Shown: positions 35,669 through 45,150 of the stretch, one piece after another | How positions within the stretch are numbered: the stretch's first letter is position 1 | Layout of the letters: each line of letters begins with the position of its first letter | Origin: JACKBC01 sp041391125 | Lineage (GTDB): Bacteria > Chloroflexota > Anaerolineae > Caldilineales > Caldilineaceae | Length of the DNA stretch: 64,000 nt | Assembly (NCBI GenBank): GCA_041391125.1 | Contig: JAWKON010000019.1 | Location: 62,001 to 126,000, forward strand | Reading direction: 5' to 3' | The notes under the pieces: model-generated | Databases searched by the model: none | Told to the model about the DNA's origin: nothing | The model's input: the letters and a program-made list of their open reading frames with translations, nothing else | Program-made: the position numbers and the translations under genes

Positions 35669-37858
35669 TCACGCCAGGTCGAAGCGATCCAGATTCATGA
35701 CCTTGTTCCACGCGGCCACAAAGTCACGCACAAACTTCTCTTGCGCATCGCCGCAGCCGTAGACTTCGGCAATGGCGCGCAGTTGGGAGTTCGAGCCGAA
35801 GACGAGGTCGACGCGGGTGCCGCTCCACTTCACTTCACCCGTAGCCCGATCGCGGCCCTCGAATACGTCGGCGGCATCCGAAGCAGCTTTCCACTCCGTG
35901 CTCATGTCGAGCAGATTGGCGAAGAAATCATTGGTGAGCGCCCCAGGCCGGTCGGTGAAGACGCCATGTTGAGATTGGCCGGCATTGGCGTTCAAGGCGC
36001 GCAGGCCGCCGACGAGCACCGTCATCTCCGGCGCGGTTAGCGTCAGCAATTGCGCCCGGTCAACCAGCAGCTCTTCTGCGGATACGCTGTATTGCGCCTT
36101 TTGATAGTTGCGGAAGCCATCGGCATAGGGCTCAAGCGCCGCAAAGGCTTCCACATCGGTCTGCTCTTGTGAGGCATCGGCGCGGCCCGGTGTAAAGGGT
36201 ACGGTCACATTGTGGCCGGCATTCTTGGCCGCTTGTTCGACGGCTGCACAACCGCCGAGCACGATCAGGTCCGCTAGTGAAACCTGCTTGCCGCCGGCTT
36301 GTGCGTCGTTGAACTCCTGCTGGATCGTCTCCAGGATTTCGAGCGACTGCGCAAGTTGCGCCGGCTGGTTGACTTCCCAATCCTTTTGCGGGGCCAGGCG
36401 GATGCGAGCGCCATTGGCACCACTGCGCTTGTCCGAGCCGCGGAATGTCGATGCCGATGCCCAAGCAGTCGAGACCAGTTGCGCAATGGAGAGACCCGAT
36501 GCGAGAATCTTGCTCTTGAGCGCCGCGATGTCCTGCGCGTCAATCAATTCGTGATCGACGGCCGGGATGGGATCCTGCCAGAGCAGTTCCTCCGCCGGAA
36601 CCTCGGGGCCGAGATAGCGCACGCGCGGGCCCATATCGCGGTGGGTCAGCTTGAACCAGGCGCGGGCAAAGGCATCGGCAAATTCATCTGGATTCTCGTA
36701 AAAGCGTCGCGAAATCTTTTCGTAAATCGGGTCGAAGCGCAAGGAAAGGTCCGTGGTCAGCATGGACGGGGCGTGACGCTGTGACGGATCGTGGGCATCT
36801 GGCACCGTACCCGCACCCGCGCCATGTTTCGGAATCCACTGATTGGCGCCGGCCGGGCTCTTGGTCAGCTCCCATTCATAGCCAAAGAGGTTCCAGAAGA
36901 AGTTGCTGCTCCACTTGGTGGGCGTGGTAGTCCAGGTGACTTCTAGGCCGCTCGTGATGGTGTCGCCGCCTTTGCCGCTGCCATAGCTGCTCAGCCAGCC
37001 GAGACCTTGCGCCTCGATGGCCGCGCCCTCGGGCTCTGCTCCCACCAGCGCAGCATCGCCGGCGCCATGGGTCTTGCCAAAGGTGTGGCCGCCGGCGATC
37101 AGCGCCACAGTTTCTTCGTCGTTCATGGCCATGCGGGCAAAGGTTTCGCGGATGTCGATGGCGGCCGCCACCGGGTCCGGGTTGCCGTTGGGGCCTTCCG
37201 GGTTCACGTAGATCAGCCCCATCTGCACGGCGGCCAACGGGTTTTCCAGATCGCGCTCGCCGCTGTAGCGTTTGTCGCCAAGCCACTCACTTTCAGCGCC
37301 CCAGTATACGTCTTCTTGGGGCTCCCAGACATCTTCGCGCCCGCCGCCAAAACCAAAGGTCTTGAAGCCCATGGACTCCAGCGCGCAATTCCCGGCCAGG
37401 ATCATCAGATCGGCCCAGGAGATTTTGCGGCCATATTTTTGCTTGATCGGCCACAGCAAGCGGCGCGCCTTGTCCAGATTGGCGTTGTCGGGCCAACTGT
37501 TGAGGGGCGCAAAACGCTGTGTACCATCGGATGCGCCGCCGCGACCATCGCCAATGCGATAGGTGCCGGCGCTGTGCCACGCCATGCGAATAAAAAGTGG
37601 CCCGTAATGGCCAAAGTCGGCCGGCCACCACTCCTGCGAATCGGTCATCAATGCGTAGAGATCGTTTTTCACAGCGTTCAGGTCGAGGCTCTTGAACGCC
37701 TCGGCATAGTTGAATTCCTTGTCCATGGGGTCGGACAGGGCAGAATTCTGATGGAGAATCCGCAGATTCAATTGATTCGGCCACCAGTCGCGGTTCGACA
37801 TGGTTCCCATGGCTGTGTTAGAGCCGCCAGTGAACGGACACTTGTTTTCGCTAGTCAT
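35669..37858 (-). CDS. katG: Catalase-peroxidase KatG
   Basis: 729 residues from ATG 37858, chosen for TTGGAGG 5 bases upstream. Heme-pocket residues are all visible: distal Arg91/Trp94/His95 in RMAWHSAGTYR, Tyr217 in LIYVNPEG and Met243 in ARMAMNDEE for the Trp-Tyr-Met adduct, and the proximal His258 in GGHTFGKTHG. The length and two-domain layout match bacterial KatG. It detoxifies hydrogen peroxide in the cytoplasm. It is monocistronic with its own terminator; no OxyR or Fur gene is adjacent. Confidence 0.98.
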   Translation of the reverse strand: MTSENKCPFTGGSNTAMGTMSNRDWWPNQLNLRILHQNSALSDPMDKEFNYAEAFKSLDLNAVKNDLYALMTDSQEWWPADFGHYGPLFIRMAWHSAGTYRIGDGRGGASDGTQRFAPLNSWPDNANLDKARRLLWPIKQKYGRKISWADLMILAGNCALESMGFKTFGFGGGREDVWEPQEDVYWGAESEWLGDKRYSGERDLENPLAAVQMGLIYVNPEGPNGNPDPVAAAIDIRETFARMAMNDEETVALIAGGHTFGKTHGAGDAALVGAEPEGAAIEAQGLGWLSSYGSGKGGDTITSGLEVTWTTTPTKWSSNFFWNLFGYEWELTKSPAGANQWIPKHGAGAGTVPDAHDPSQRHAPSMLTTDLSLRFDPIYEKISRRFYENPDEFADAFARAWFKLTHRDMGPRVRYLGPEVPAEELLWQDPIPAVDHELIDAQDIAALKSKILASGLSIAQLVSTAWASASTFRGSDKRSGANGARIRLAPQKDWEVNQPAQLAQSLEILETIQQEFNDAQAGGKQVSLADLIVLGGCAAVEQAAKNAGHNVTVPFTPGRADASQEQTDVEAFAALEPYADGFRNYQKAQYSVSAEELLVDRAQLLTLTAPEMTVLVGGLRALNANAGQSQHGVFTDRPGALTNDFFANLLDMSTEWKAASDAADVFEGRDRATGEVKWSGTRVDLVFGSNSQLRAIAEVYGCGDAQEKFVRDFVAAWNKVMNLDRFDLA

Positions 37859-38021
37859 ATTGCCTCCAATCGTGTGCTGCATTTTTTATATTGTTCCAAG
37901 AATTCATAATTCTTGAAAAGGAGTGATTTGGTGCTGAGTGCAACAAATATTCATGCATTCGCTGCCGCATTCGATACTGCCAACTTAATTCTAAATTTAC
38001 ATATGTAAAACGGCAATTTTT

Positions 38022-38690
38022 TTACCAGAGCGTAATAACGCGTTCTTTGCCCTCCTTTAAATTGGCCCGGTTTACGCGCAGCGCCAAATAGACCGAAACC
38101 AGCGCGATAAAGCCATAAATGGCATAGGGCCAGGGCGAAAGTTCATTCACATATAAAATCAAGAAGATAGCAAAAGCGCTGAGCCCCACCGAAAAGGTGG
38201 CAATCGATGCCATGCGCGTCCACCAGATGAGCACGCCGCCAATCAGCCAGACCATGCTGCCCACCAGCGGCGAGATGGCCATGGTGGTGGCGGCGGAAGT
38301 GATGCCGCCAGCGCCGCCTTTAAAACCCAAAAAGACCGACCAGTTGTGTCCAATGATGGCCAGACCGCCTGCCAACGCGCTGGCCAATTGCAGCGCCGTT
38401 ACGCGGGCAGACGCCTCAGCCACATCCATAATACCGGGATCGGGGAAAAGGGTGGTAATCAAAAAACGCACCAGCCACACGGCTACTGCGCCCTTGATCG
38501 AATCGCCAATCAGCGTGGGGATGGCGGCTTTGAGACCGGCCGCCCGCCAGGCGTTGGTTGTACCTGTGCGCCCGCTGCCCACGCTGCGGATGTCGACGCC
38601 AAAGAGCCGGCAGACCAAAACGCCCACCGGAATGGCTCCCAGCAAATATCCCAATAAGGCCGCCACCGGAACCATGCCCCAAATCATCAT
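38022..38690 (-). CDS. plsY: Glycerol-3-phosphate acyltransferase PlsY
   Basis: 222 residues, about six membrane helices. PlsY motifs: GSGRTGTTN (family GSGNxGATN; glycerol-phosphate site), GDSIKGAVAV, and IGHNWSVFLGFKGGAGG. In the last motif the usual FKGGKG has Ala in place of Lys. The enzyme transfers acyl from acyl-phosphate to glycerol 3-phosphate at the membrane, the first step of phospholipid synthesis. The ATG shares one base with the bactofilin stop (TAATG on the minus strand), so the two are translationally coupled. Confidence 0.9.
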   Translation of the reverse strand: MMIWGMVPVAALLGYLLGAIPVGVLVCRLFGVDIRSVGSGRTGTTNAWRAAGLKAAIPTLIGDSIKGAVAVWLVRFLITTLFPDPGIMDVAEASARVTALQLASALAGGLAIIGHNWSVFLGFKGGAGGITSAATTMAISPLVGSMVWLIGGVLIWWTRMASIATFSVGLSAFAIFLILYVNELSPWPYAIYGFIALVSVYLALRVNRANLKEGKERVITLW

Positions 38691-39127
38691 TACACCTGCG
38701 TCTCTCTGGATGGGCGCACAATCGGAATGGATGTGGATGTAATATTGGGGCGCGGCAGTTCGATTGTATCTTCCGTGGGCGAGCCTTGAATATTCAGCTC
38801 GGCGCGCAGCAGCACGCCTTCATCCATAAAAAAGCTGTTGACGTGCAGGGCGCCGTACACCTGGCTGCCCTCCAGCAACTCCACGCGGTCGGCGCGGATG
38901 ACGCCCTGAAAAACGCCGCGGATGCTCACCGTTTTGGCGGTAATATCGCACTGGACGCGCGCCGTTTCGGTCAGGATTACGTTGGCGGGCGTTTCGATGT
39001 GGCCGCTTTCCACCGCGCCATCAATGCGAATGCTGGCGTCGCACTGCATCCGCCCTGAAAAAGTGGCGCGCGGTCCCACAATCACTTCGATTACATCAGG
39101 CTCCGGTCTTTGCATTCTTCCAAACAT
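38690..39127 (-). CDS. Bactofilin (polymer-forming cytoskeletal protein)
   Basis: 145 residues from ATG 39127, with GGAG 6 bases upstream. The central region is a bactofilin beta-helix built of short repeats: VIVGPRATFSGRMQCDASIR, DGAVESGHIE, VILTETARVQCDITAKTVSI and GVFQGVIRADRVELLEGSQV. The C-terminal Pro/Ser/Thr tail is probably disordered. Bactofilins polymerise without nucleotide at the membrane and act in shape or cell-wall organisation. Coupling to plsY is notable but its meaning is unknown. Confidence 0.92.
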   Translation of the reverse strand: MFGRMQRPEPDVIEVIVGPRATFSGRMQCDASIRIDGAVESGHIETPANVILTETARVQCDITAKTVSIRGVFQGVIRADRVELLEGSQVYGALHVNSFFMDEGVLLRAELNIQGSPTEDTIELPRPNITSTSIPIVRPSRETQV

Positions 39128-39151
39128 GACAATCTCCATCGCTTTGCGGAC

Positions 39152-39244
39152 GGTTGTTGGTTGGTGGTAATTGGTCACTGGTGATTGGTCGCTGGTCGTC
39201 AGTGAAACCAACAAATCACCAGCCACTAACAACCAGCCACCAAC
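39152..39244. repeat. Palindromic word repeat (TTGGTGGT family)
   Basis: The left half is a series of TTGGT/CTGGTGATT words. The right half (about 39213-39244) is their complement, AATCACCAGCC...CCAGCCACCAACC. An imperfect hairpin between prs and the bactofilin gene. Confidence 0.7.
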
Positions 39245-39246
39245 CA

Positions 39247-40203
39247 CTACGTTAACAGCAACTGTTCTGAAATGCTGGTGCCGTGGTAAATGCGTTCAAT
39301 AATGTCGGCCAACAAGGGGGCAATCGACAGCACCTTGACCTTGGCGTACGTCGGGTTGGCGGGCACGGGAATCGTATTGGTCACTACCAGGCTTTCAATA
39401 CGCGCGTCGGCGTTGAGTCGCTCCAGCGCGCTGGGCAGCAGCACCGGATGCGTGACGGCGAAACAGGCTTTACCGGCCGCGCCATTTGCATAAAGCGCCT
39501 CCACCTGCTTCAGCACGCTGCCGCCCGCCATGACGTCATCGATGATAATGGGCCGCCGTCCTTCAATGTCGCCCACCACGTGGGTGGTTTCGGTGTTGCT
39601 AAAACTGGTGCGCCGTTTGTGCATGACCACCAGCGGCAAATTGAGCAGTTGCGCGTATTTGCCCGCCATGCTGGCGCGCCCCACATCCGGGCTCACAATG
39701 GCGGCATTCTCAAAGGCGGGCTTGCGGAAATAGTCCGCCAGAAGCCCCACGGCGCTCAGCGGGTCCACGGGAATGTTGAAAAAACCCTGAATGGCCGGTG
39801 CATGAATATCGACAAAAATGACGCGGGTGGCGCCCTGGTTTTCCAGCATATTGGCCACGGTGCGGGCGCTAATGGCTTCGCGCCCGCGCGCCATGCGTTC
39901 CTGCCGGGCGTAGGGGTAATAGGGGATGACCAGGCTGATGCTGTGCGCGCTGGCCCGCCGAAAAGCGTCAATATAGAGCATTAGCTCCATCAAATTATCA
40001 TTGACGGGGGCGCAGCAGGGCTGGACAAAAAAAATATCTTGATCGCGCACCACCTCATCGATCATGACGTGAATTTCGCTATCGGGCAGATGCTTGGTGG
40101 TGGTCTTGCCCAAACTGACTTCCAGCAGAGAAGCAATCTCTTGCGCCAAAGCCGGATGAGCAGAGCCCGCAAATATACGTAATGGGTGGTAAGATTCGGC
40201 CAT
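39247..40203 (-). CDS. prs: Ribose-phosphate pyrophosphokinase
   Basis: 318 residues from ATG 40203. Two phosphoribosyltransferase-like domains are present. Motifs: LPDSEIHVMIDEVVRDQDIF, YYPYARQERMARGREAISAR for ATP binding, the catalytic VDIHAPAIQGFF, and the PRPP loop IIDDVMAGGSVL. The PRPP loop departs from the usual DDMIDTAGT. The enzyme makes PRPP from ribose 5-phosphate and ATP. It diverges from rdgB over a 110-base AT-rich spacer. The loop change leaves some chance of a paralog with shifted substrate. Confidence 0.9.
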   Translation of the reverse strand: MAESYHPLRIFAGSAHPALAQEIASLLEVSLGKTTTKHLPDSEIHVMIDEVVRDQDIFFVQPCCAPVNDNLMELMLYIDAFRRASAHSISLVIPYYPYARQERMARGREAISARTVANMLENQGATRVIFVDIHAPAIQGFFNIPVDPLSAVGLLADYFRKPAFENAAIVSPDVGRASMAGKYAQLLNLPLVVMHKRRTSFSNTETTHVVGDIEGRRPIIIDDVMAGGSVLKQVEALYANGAAGKACFAVTHPVLLPSALERLNADARIESLVVTNTIPVPANPTYAKVKVLSIAPLLADIIERIYHGTSISEQLLLT

Positions 40204-40313
40204 TTTTAACAAATTAATAAAATATGCGCTTTCTCAATGCTTCGCATTATATGATAGCATACATACAGGGTCAAACGTCAGCAATTCTCAATTCAAGCAA
40301 AATGGAATATCGC

Positions 40314-40943
40314 ATGTCTTTCAATACCAAACAGAAATTATTGATCGCTACGCACAATCAGGGCAAGGTGCGCGAATATCGCGGTCTGCTGGCCAACTTG
40401 CCGTTCGCAGTGGTGTCGCTGGATGAAGTTGGCATTACCTACGACGTGGAGGAGACCGGCGTCACCTTTGCCGAAAACGCCCGGCTCAAAGCGCAAACGT
40501 ATGCCGCTTTGGCCCATATGTGGACCTGGGCCGATGACAGTGGGCTGGAAGTGGACGCTTTGGACGGGCGGCCCGGCGTCTATTCAGCCCGCTTTGCCGG
40601 TGCAAAAGCGGGCGACGCCGCCAACAACGCCAAACTTATCGCCGAGTTGCACCAGCTCGCCCGCCAAAGTGATGTCGCCCCCTCCCGCCGCGCCCGCTTC
40701 CGCTGCGTGGTGGCCCTGGCCGCACCCGATGGCCAAATTTACACCTGCGAAGATAGCGTTAAGGGCGAAATTGTCGATGAACCGGCCGGCGAGCACGGCT
40801 TTGGCTATGATCCCCACTTCTATCTGCCCACCCTGGGCCGCACTATGGCTCAATTGCCCGCTGAGGTGAAGAACGAAATCAGCCACCGCGGCAAAGCCGC
40901 CCGCCAGGCGGAGAAGCTGTTGCGCGCATTGGTAGGGGAGTAG
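40314..40943 (+). CDS. rdgB: XTP/dITP pyrophosphatase (RdgB/HAM1)
   Basis: 209 residues from ATG 40314; ATG 40302 is an alternative. HAM1 family motifs: LLIATHNQGKVREYRGLL at the N-terminus, TFAENARLKAQ, ADDSGLEVDAL, GRPGVYSARFAG, and the C-terminal GFGYDPHFYLP and EISHRGKA. It hydrolyses non-canonical purine triphosphates to keep the nucleotide pool clean. The 3' end runs into a palindromic word repeat. Confidence 0.95.
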   Translation: MSFNTKQKLLIATHNQGKVREYRGLLANLPFAVVSLDEVGITYDVEETGVTFAENARLKAQTYAALAHMWTWADDSGLEVDALDGRPGVYSARFAGAKAGDAANNAKLIAELHQLARQSDVAPSRRARFRCVVALAAPDGQIYTCEDSVKGEIVDEPAGEHGFGYDPHFYLPTLGRTMAQLPAEVKNEISHRGKAARQAEKLLRALVGE

Positions 40944-41018
40944 GGAGTGGAGGAGTAGAGGAGTAGGGAGTAGAGGAGTAGAGAGAGTATTCTCCTCCAC
41001 TCCTCTACTCCCCCCTTC
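40931..41018. repeat. Palindromic word repeat (GGAGTAGA family)
   Basis: The left half is tandem GGAGTAGAG/GGGAGTGG words, and the right half is TCCTCCACTCCTCTACTCCC. It begins within the last codons of rdgB, so the gene's C-terminal residues come from the repeat. Confidence 0.75.
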
Positions 41019-41104
41019 CCTCCCTCCCCCAAGTTGATCAACCCACCAAAAACGGCTACAATATTTAATAGTTCGCGCATGTTTTAGAATCCGCTCAGAT
41101 CGAT

Positions 41105-42091
41105 ATGCAAAAGCTGATCAATCGTCCCATAGATACAGTTGCCGAAAGCCTGCAAGGGCTGGAATTTGCGCACAAGCAGATTTTGCGAGTTTCACACAAG
41201 TTGCGCTTTGTGTACCGGGCAGACGCCCCCGTGCGCGGTAAGGTGGCCGTGGTCAGCGGCAGCGGCAGTGGGCACGAACCGCTCAATGTGGGCTACGTGG
41301 GCCGCGGCATGTTGGATGCCGCCTGCCTGGGCGATGTGTTCACCAGCCCCACGCCCATGCAATATCTGGCGGCCACCGAGATGGTGCAGGGCGGCGCGGG
41401 CGTACTCTATGTCGTCAAAAACCACACGGGCGGCGTGCTCAATATGGAAATCGCCATGGAGATGGCCGCCGAAAAAAACATTGAGGTCAAGACGGTGCTG
41501 GTCAATGATGATGTGGCGGTGGACAATGCCGCCAACCGGCGCGGGCTAGGGGCGGCCATTTTTGTAGAGAAAATTGCCGGCGCGGCGGCTGAACGTGGGT
41601 ACACGTTGGACCAGGTGCAGGCCGTCGCCCAGCGCAGCAGCACCCAATGCCGCAGCATGGGCGTGGCGCTTACAAGCTGCATTCTGCCCAACGTGGGCCG
41701 GCCCACCTTTGACCTGCCGGCAAATGAGATGGAAATTGGCGTGGGCATTCACGGCGAGCGCGGGCGACAGCGCATTCCGAGCGCCACGGCTGACCAGGTG
41801 GTAGAAATGCTGTTAGAGCCGATTATGGCCGATTTAGAAGTGCACGCCGGTGATCACATGTTGGTGTTGGTCAGCGGGTTGGGCGGTACGCCGCAACAGG
41901 AGCTGTACATTGTGTATCGCCACCTGCACGAGTTATTGACCATGCGCGGCGTGGTCATTGAACAGCAGCTCATCGGCAACTACATTACTAGCCTAGAAAT
42001 GGCCGGTTGCGCGGTGACGCTGATGCGCGTGGACCCGGAACTTTTGGAACTCTGGAATGCACCGGTTCACACGCCAACTTTATGGTGGTAA
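41105..42091 (+). CDS. dhaK: Dihydroxyacetone kinase subunit DhaK
   Basis: 328 residues. DhaK fold with VSGSGSGHEPLNVGYVGRGM (about 51-70), VKNHTGGVLNMEIA and the covalent substrate-binding His216 in GVGIHGERG. DhaK holds dihydroxyacetone as a hemiaminal while DhaL-ADP transfers phosphate. It is first gene of a dhaK-dhaL-glpK-dhaM-HPr-EI cluster, which shows the PEP-dependent rather than the ATP-dependent kinase. Confidence 0.95.
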   Translation: MQKLINRPIDTVAESLQGLEFAHKQILRVSHKLRFVYRADAPVRGKVAVVSGSGSGHEPLNVGYVGRGMLDAACLGDVFTSPTPMQYLAATEMVQGGAGVLYVVKNHTGGVLNMEIAMEMAAEKNIEVKTVLVNDDVAVDNAANRRGLGAAIFVEKIAGAAAERGYTLDQVQAVAQRSSTQCRSMGVALTSCILPNVGRPTFDLPANEMEIGVGIHGERGRQRIPSATADQVVEMLLEPIMADLEVHAGDHMLVLVSGLGGTPQQELYIVYRHLHELLTMRGVVIEQQLIGNYITSLEMAGCAVTLMRVDPELLELWNAPVHTPTLWW

Positions 42092-42122
42092 TTTTCGCGT
42101 AATTGATGGTGGTAATTGCATA

Positions 42123-42839
42123 ATGAACTCAGAAATATCAGCTTCACATATTGAACGCTGGCTGCTCGTCTTTGCCGAGCGCATCTTGGAAAAGCAGGAT
42201 TATCTGACCGACTTGGATGCTGCCATCGGCGATGGCGACCATGGGTTGAACATGGCGCGTGGTGTTGTGCGGCTGCGCGAACGGCTGGGCAGCACGCTGG
42301 TGACAGCCGGTCGTCATCTTGAGCCCAAAATCGACGCCGATGGAGAGAAAGATGCGCCGGAAAACATCGGCGTGTTGTTACGCACCGTCGCCATGACGTT
42401 GATCAGCGGTGTGGGCGGGGCGGCGGGTGCGCTCTATGGCTCCTTCTTTTTAAATGCCGCCAAAGAAGCGGCCACGCTGCTCAAAAATGGCGCCGATCCC
42501 CAACGCAATATTTCGGTTGATGAATGCGGCAAAATATTTCGCAGCGGGCTGGAAGGGCTCAAACAGCGCGGCAAAGCCGGCCCGGGCGAAAAGACCATGA
42601 TCGACGCCTTTGAACCGGCGGTCAATGCTTTGCAAAATGCCATCGCCGATGGAGATGATGCCGGCACTGCCTTTACGGCCGCCTGTCGCGCCGCCGAAAA
42701 AGGCATGCAAGAGACAATCGCCATGCAGGCGCTCAAAGGCCGCGCCAGCTACCTGGGCCCCCGCTCCATCGGTCATCAAGACCCCGGCGCCACCAGCGCA
42801 TTTTATCTCTTTGAAGCCGCCCAAAAAGCGTTTGCGTAG
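42123..42839 (+). CDS. dhaL: Dihydroxyacetone kinase ADP-binding subunit DhaL
   Basis: 238 residues from ATG 42123. DhaL motifs: LDAAIGDGDHGLNMARG (Mg-ADP-binding aspartates near residues 36-42), SGVGGAAGALYG, and the C-terminal GRASYLGPRSIGHQDPGATS. In PEP-dependent systems DhaL keeps its ADP bound and is rephosphorylated by DhaM. It is about 25 residues longer than E. coli DhaL, between about residues 60 and 85 (HLEPKIDADGEKDAPENIGV). Confidence 0.94.
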   Translation: MNSEISASHIERWLLVFAERILEKQDYLTDLDAAIGDGDHGLNMARGVVRLRERLGSTLVTAGRHLEPKIDADGEKDAPENIGVLLRTVAMTLISGVGGAAGALYGSFFLNAAKEAATLLKNGADPQRNISVDECGKIFRSGLEGLKQRGKAGPGEKTMIDAFEPAVNALQNAIADGDDAGTAFTAACRAAEKGMQETIAMQALKGRASYLGPRSIGHQDPGATSAFYLFEAAQKAFA

Positions 42840-42857
42840 GGCCGCTCCTTCCCCTAG

Positions 42858-42889
42858 CCCCTTCCTCTCCACAAGTGGAGAGGAAGGGG
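42858..42889. repeat. Palindrome with CCTCTCCACAAGTGGAGAGG core, copy 2
   Basis: 15-bp perfect arms at 42858-42872 and 42875-42889. Shares the core with 14930-14961. Between dhaL and glpK. Confidence 0.8.
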
Positions 42890-43042
42890 AACGGCGTACG
42901 AAGTACGCCAAGGGGGAGGAGCGGCACGCCGCTCAACAAATTGCACTCGACAAACCAATGACCCAATGTACCGCCAATTCCAAAACCGGTACACTCAATA
43001 CTCAATACGCAACCCCCAATCTTTACCACGGACCAATTTCCA

Positions 43043-44557
43043 ATGCCAAACTTTATCGGCGCACTCGACTCCGGCACCACCAGCACCCGCTTTATGCTCT
43101 TTGATCACAACGGCGGCGTGGTGGCCTTTGATCAGCAGGAGCACGCCCAGATTTTTCCGCAGAGCGGCTGGGTGGAGCACGACCCGCTGGAAATCTGGGC
43201 GCGTACGCAGCAGGTGATCCAGGCCACGCTGGCCAAGGCACACATTAGTGCCGCCGACATTGGCGCCATTGGCATTACGAATCAACGCGAAACGGCCATC
43301 GTGTGGGACAAGCAGAGCGGGCAACCAGTTTACAACGCCATTGTGTGGCAGGATCTGCGTACGGACCGCATCTGCAAAGAGCTGGAAGCGGCTGGACATG
43401 CCGACTTTATTTATCGCAAAACAGGGCTGCCCGTGGCCACCTATTTTGCCGGCCCCAAAATTCGCTGGATGCTGGACAATGTGCCGGGCGTCAAAGAAAA
43501 AGCCCAGCGCGGCGAGCTGCTCTTTGGCACAGTGGACACTTGGCTCATCTGGCAGTTGACCGGCGGGGTCAACGGCGGCCAGCACATTACCGACCCGACC
43601 AATGCCAGCCGCACCATGCTCATGGACCTGGAAACGCTGGATTGGGACGCGGAACTGATGTCGCTTTTGGGCATTCCACGCGCCATGTTGCCCACCATCC
43701 GCCCCAGCAGCGATCCGGCATTTTATGGCCACACGCGCGCAGATGGTCCCTTTGACGCGGCCATTCCCATCTGCGGCGATTTGGGCGATCAGCAGGCGGC
43801 CACCGTGGGGCAAACCTGTTTTAGTGCGGGCGAAGCCAAGAACACGTATGGCACCGGCTGCTTCATGATTTTGAACACGGGCGCAGAGATTGTGCGCAGC
43901 CAGAACGGGCTGCTCACCACCGTCTGCTACAAAATGGGCGACCAGCCCACCGTATATGCGCTGGAAGGCTCCATTGCCATGGCCGGCGCCACCGTGCAGT
44001 GGCTGCGCGACAATCTGCAATTGATCCAGCACGCCGCCGAGACCGAAGAGATTGCCGCCAGCGTGGCTGACACGGGCGGCGCCTATCTGGTACCCGCCTT
44101 TAGCGGGCTCTTTGCGCCGTACTGGCGCAGCGACGCCCGCGGCGTGCTGGTGGGGCTCACCCGCTATGTCAACCGCGCCCACATTGTGCGCGCCGCCCTT
44201 GAGGCGATCTGTTATCAGACACGCGAGGTGCTGGACGCCATGAACGCCGATAGCGGCGTGCCGCTGCGCCGCTTAAAGGTGGATGGCGGCGCCACGGCCA
44301 ACAATTTTCTTATGCAGTTGCAGGCCGACATTTTAGGCGCCGAGGTGATTCGCCCGCGCGTGGCCGAGACCACTAGCCTGGGCGCAGCGTATGCTGCTGG
44401 TCTGGCCGTGGGTTTCTGGCGCGATCTGGGCAGCCTGCGCGCAAACTGGCAGGTGGATCGCCAGTGGCAGCCTCAAATGAGCGCCGAGGCGCGCGCCGCT
44501 GGCTATGCTGGTTGGAAGAAAGCGGTGGCGCGCACCTACAACTGGGTGGACTCCTAA
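43043..44557 (+). CDS. glpK: Glycerol kinase
   Basis: 504 residues, the normal length. FGGY kinase motifs: ALDSGTTSTRFMLFD (family AIDQGTTSTR; Gln is Ser here), GWVEHDPLEIW, GITNQRETAIVWD, TGLPVATYFAGPKIRW, YGTGCFMILNTG and the ATP-site AMAGATVQWLRDNL with the C-terminal DGGATANNFLMQ. It phosphorylates glycerol to sn-glycerol 3-phosphate. It lies inside the dha cluster, 5 bases before dhaM, so glycerol and dihydroxyacetone use are co-expressed. Confidence 0.97.
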   Translation: MPNFIGALDSGTTSTRFMLFDHNGGVVAFDQQEHAQIFPQSGWVEHDPLEIWARTQQVIQATLAKAHISAADIGAIGITNQRETAIVWDKQSGQPVYNAIVWQDLRTDRICKELEAAGHADFIYRKTGLPVATYFAGPKIRWMLDNVPGVKEKAQRGELLFGTVDTWLIWQLTGGVNGGQHITDPTNASRTMLMDLETLDWDAELMSLLGIPRAMLPTIRPSSDPAFYGHTRADGPFDAAIPICGDLGDQQAATVGQTCFSAGEAKNTYGTGCFMILNTGAEIVRSQNGLLTTVCYKMGDQPTVYALEGSIAMAGATVQWLRDNLQLIQHAAETEEIAASVADTGGAYLVPAFSGLFAPYWRSDARGVLVGLTRYVNRAHIVRAALEAICYQTREVLDAMNADSGVPLRRLKVDGGATANNFLMQLQADILGAEVIRPRVAETTSLGAAYAAGLAVGFWRDLGSLRANWQVDRQWQPQMSAEARAAGYAGWKKAVARTYNWVDS

Positions 44558-44562
44558 ATCTC

Positions 44563-45026
44563 ATGGTGCATCTGGTGATCGTCTCGCACAGCCGCCGGCT
44601 GGCCGAAGGAGTGAAAGAGGTGGCCGCCCAAATGACTTTTGGCGCGCCAGACGTGGCGGATGCTGAGACCACCGAAAGCGAGCACACCGTGCACATTGGC
44701 GTGGCCGCCGGTATTCCCGATGTGGCGCGCGGCAGCTCCACCCCCTATCGTTTGGGCAGCGACGCCCTCTATATTGCGCAAACCATCGAGCGGGTGTGGA
44801 CGCCGGATGGGGTGCTGATCCTGGTTGATCTGGGCAGTGCGGTGCTGAACACGGAAATGGCGCTTGAGTTCTTGCCCGCCGAAAAGGCCGCCCGCTGTCG
44901 CATCAGCAATGCGCCTCTGGTCGAAGGCGCCATTACCGCCGCCTTGAAGCCAGCCTCGGTCACGATCTGGATGCCGTCAATCAGGCCGCGGAAAGCGCGG
45001 CGCACATTCAAAAAGTGTTTGTATAG
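44563..45026 (+). CDS. dhaM: PTS-type phosphoryl carrier DhaM (EIIA domain), one frameshift near the C-terminus
   Basis: Starts at ATG 44563. It is a mannose-type EIIA: VIVSHSRRLAEGVKE with phosphorylatable His9, then MTFGAPDVADAET, GTDALYIA-like SDALYIAQTIE, and GVLILVDLGSAVLNTEMALE. After APLVEGAITAALK a base appears to be missing at about 44949. Restoring it gives ASLGHDLDAVNQAAESAAHI then QKVFV and a stop at 45024-45026, the expected family end (about 154 residues). Unshifted, the frame ends at 45043-45045 with a divergent tail. It carries phosphate from HPr to DhaL-ADP. It is an EIIA-only DhaM; HPr and EI are separate genes just downstream. Confidence 0.85.
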
Positions 45027-45150
45027 GGCCACGTTGACGAAATAAATACGCCATAACGAATAAACTTCTCGACCAGTACACGCAACACGCAACACGTATA
45101 CCCGGCGTAACTATTTTCTACAACGGCCAAAAGTGTACGGAAATTTCTGA

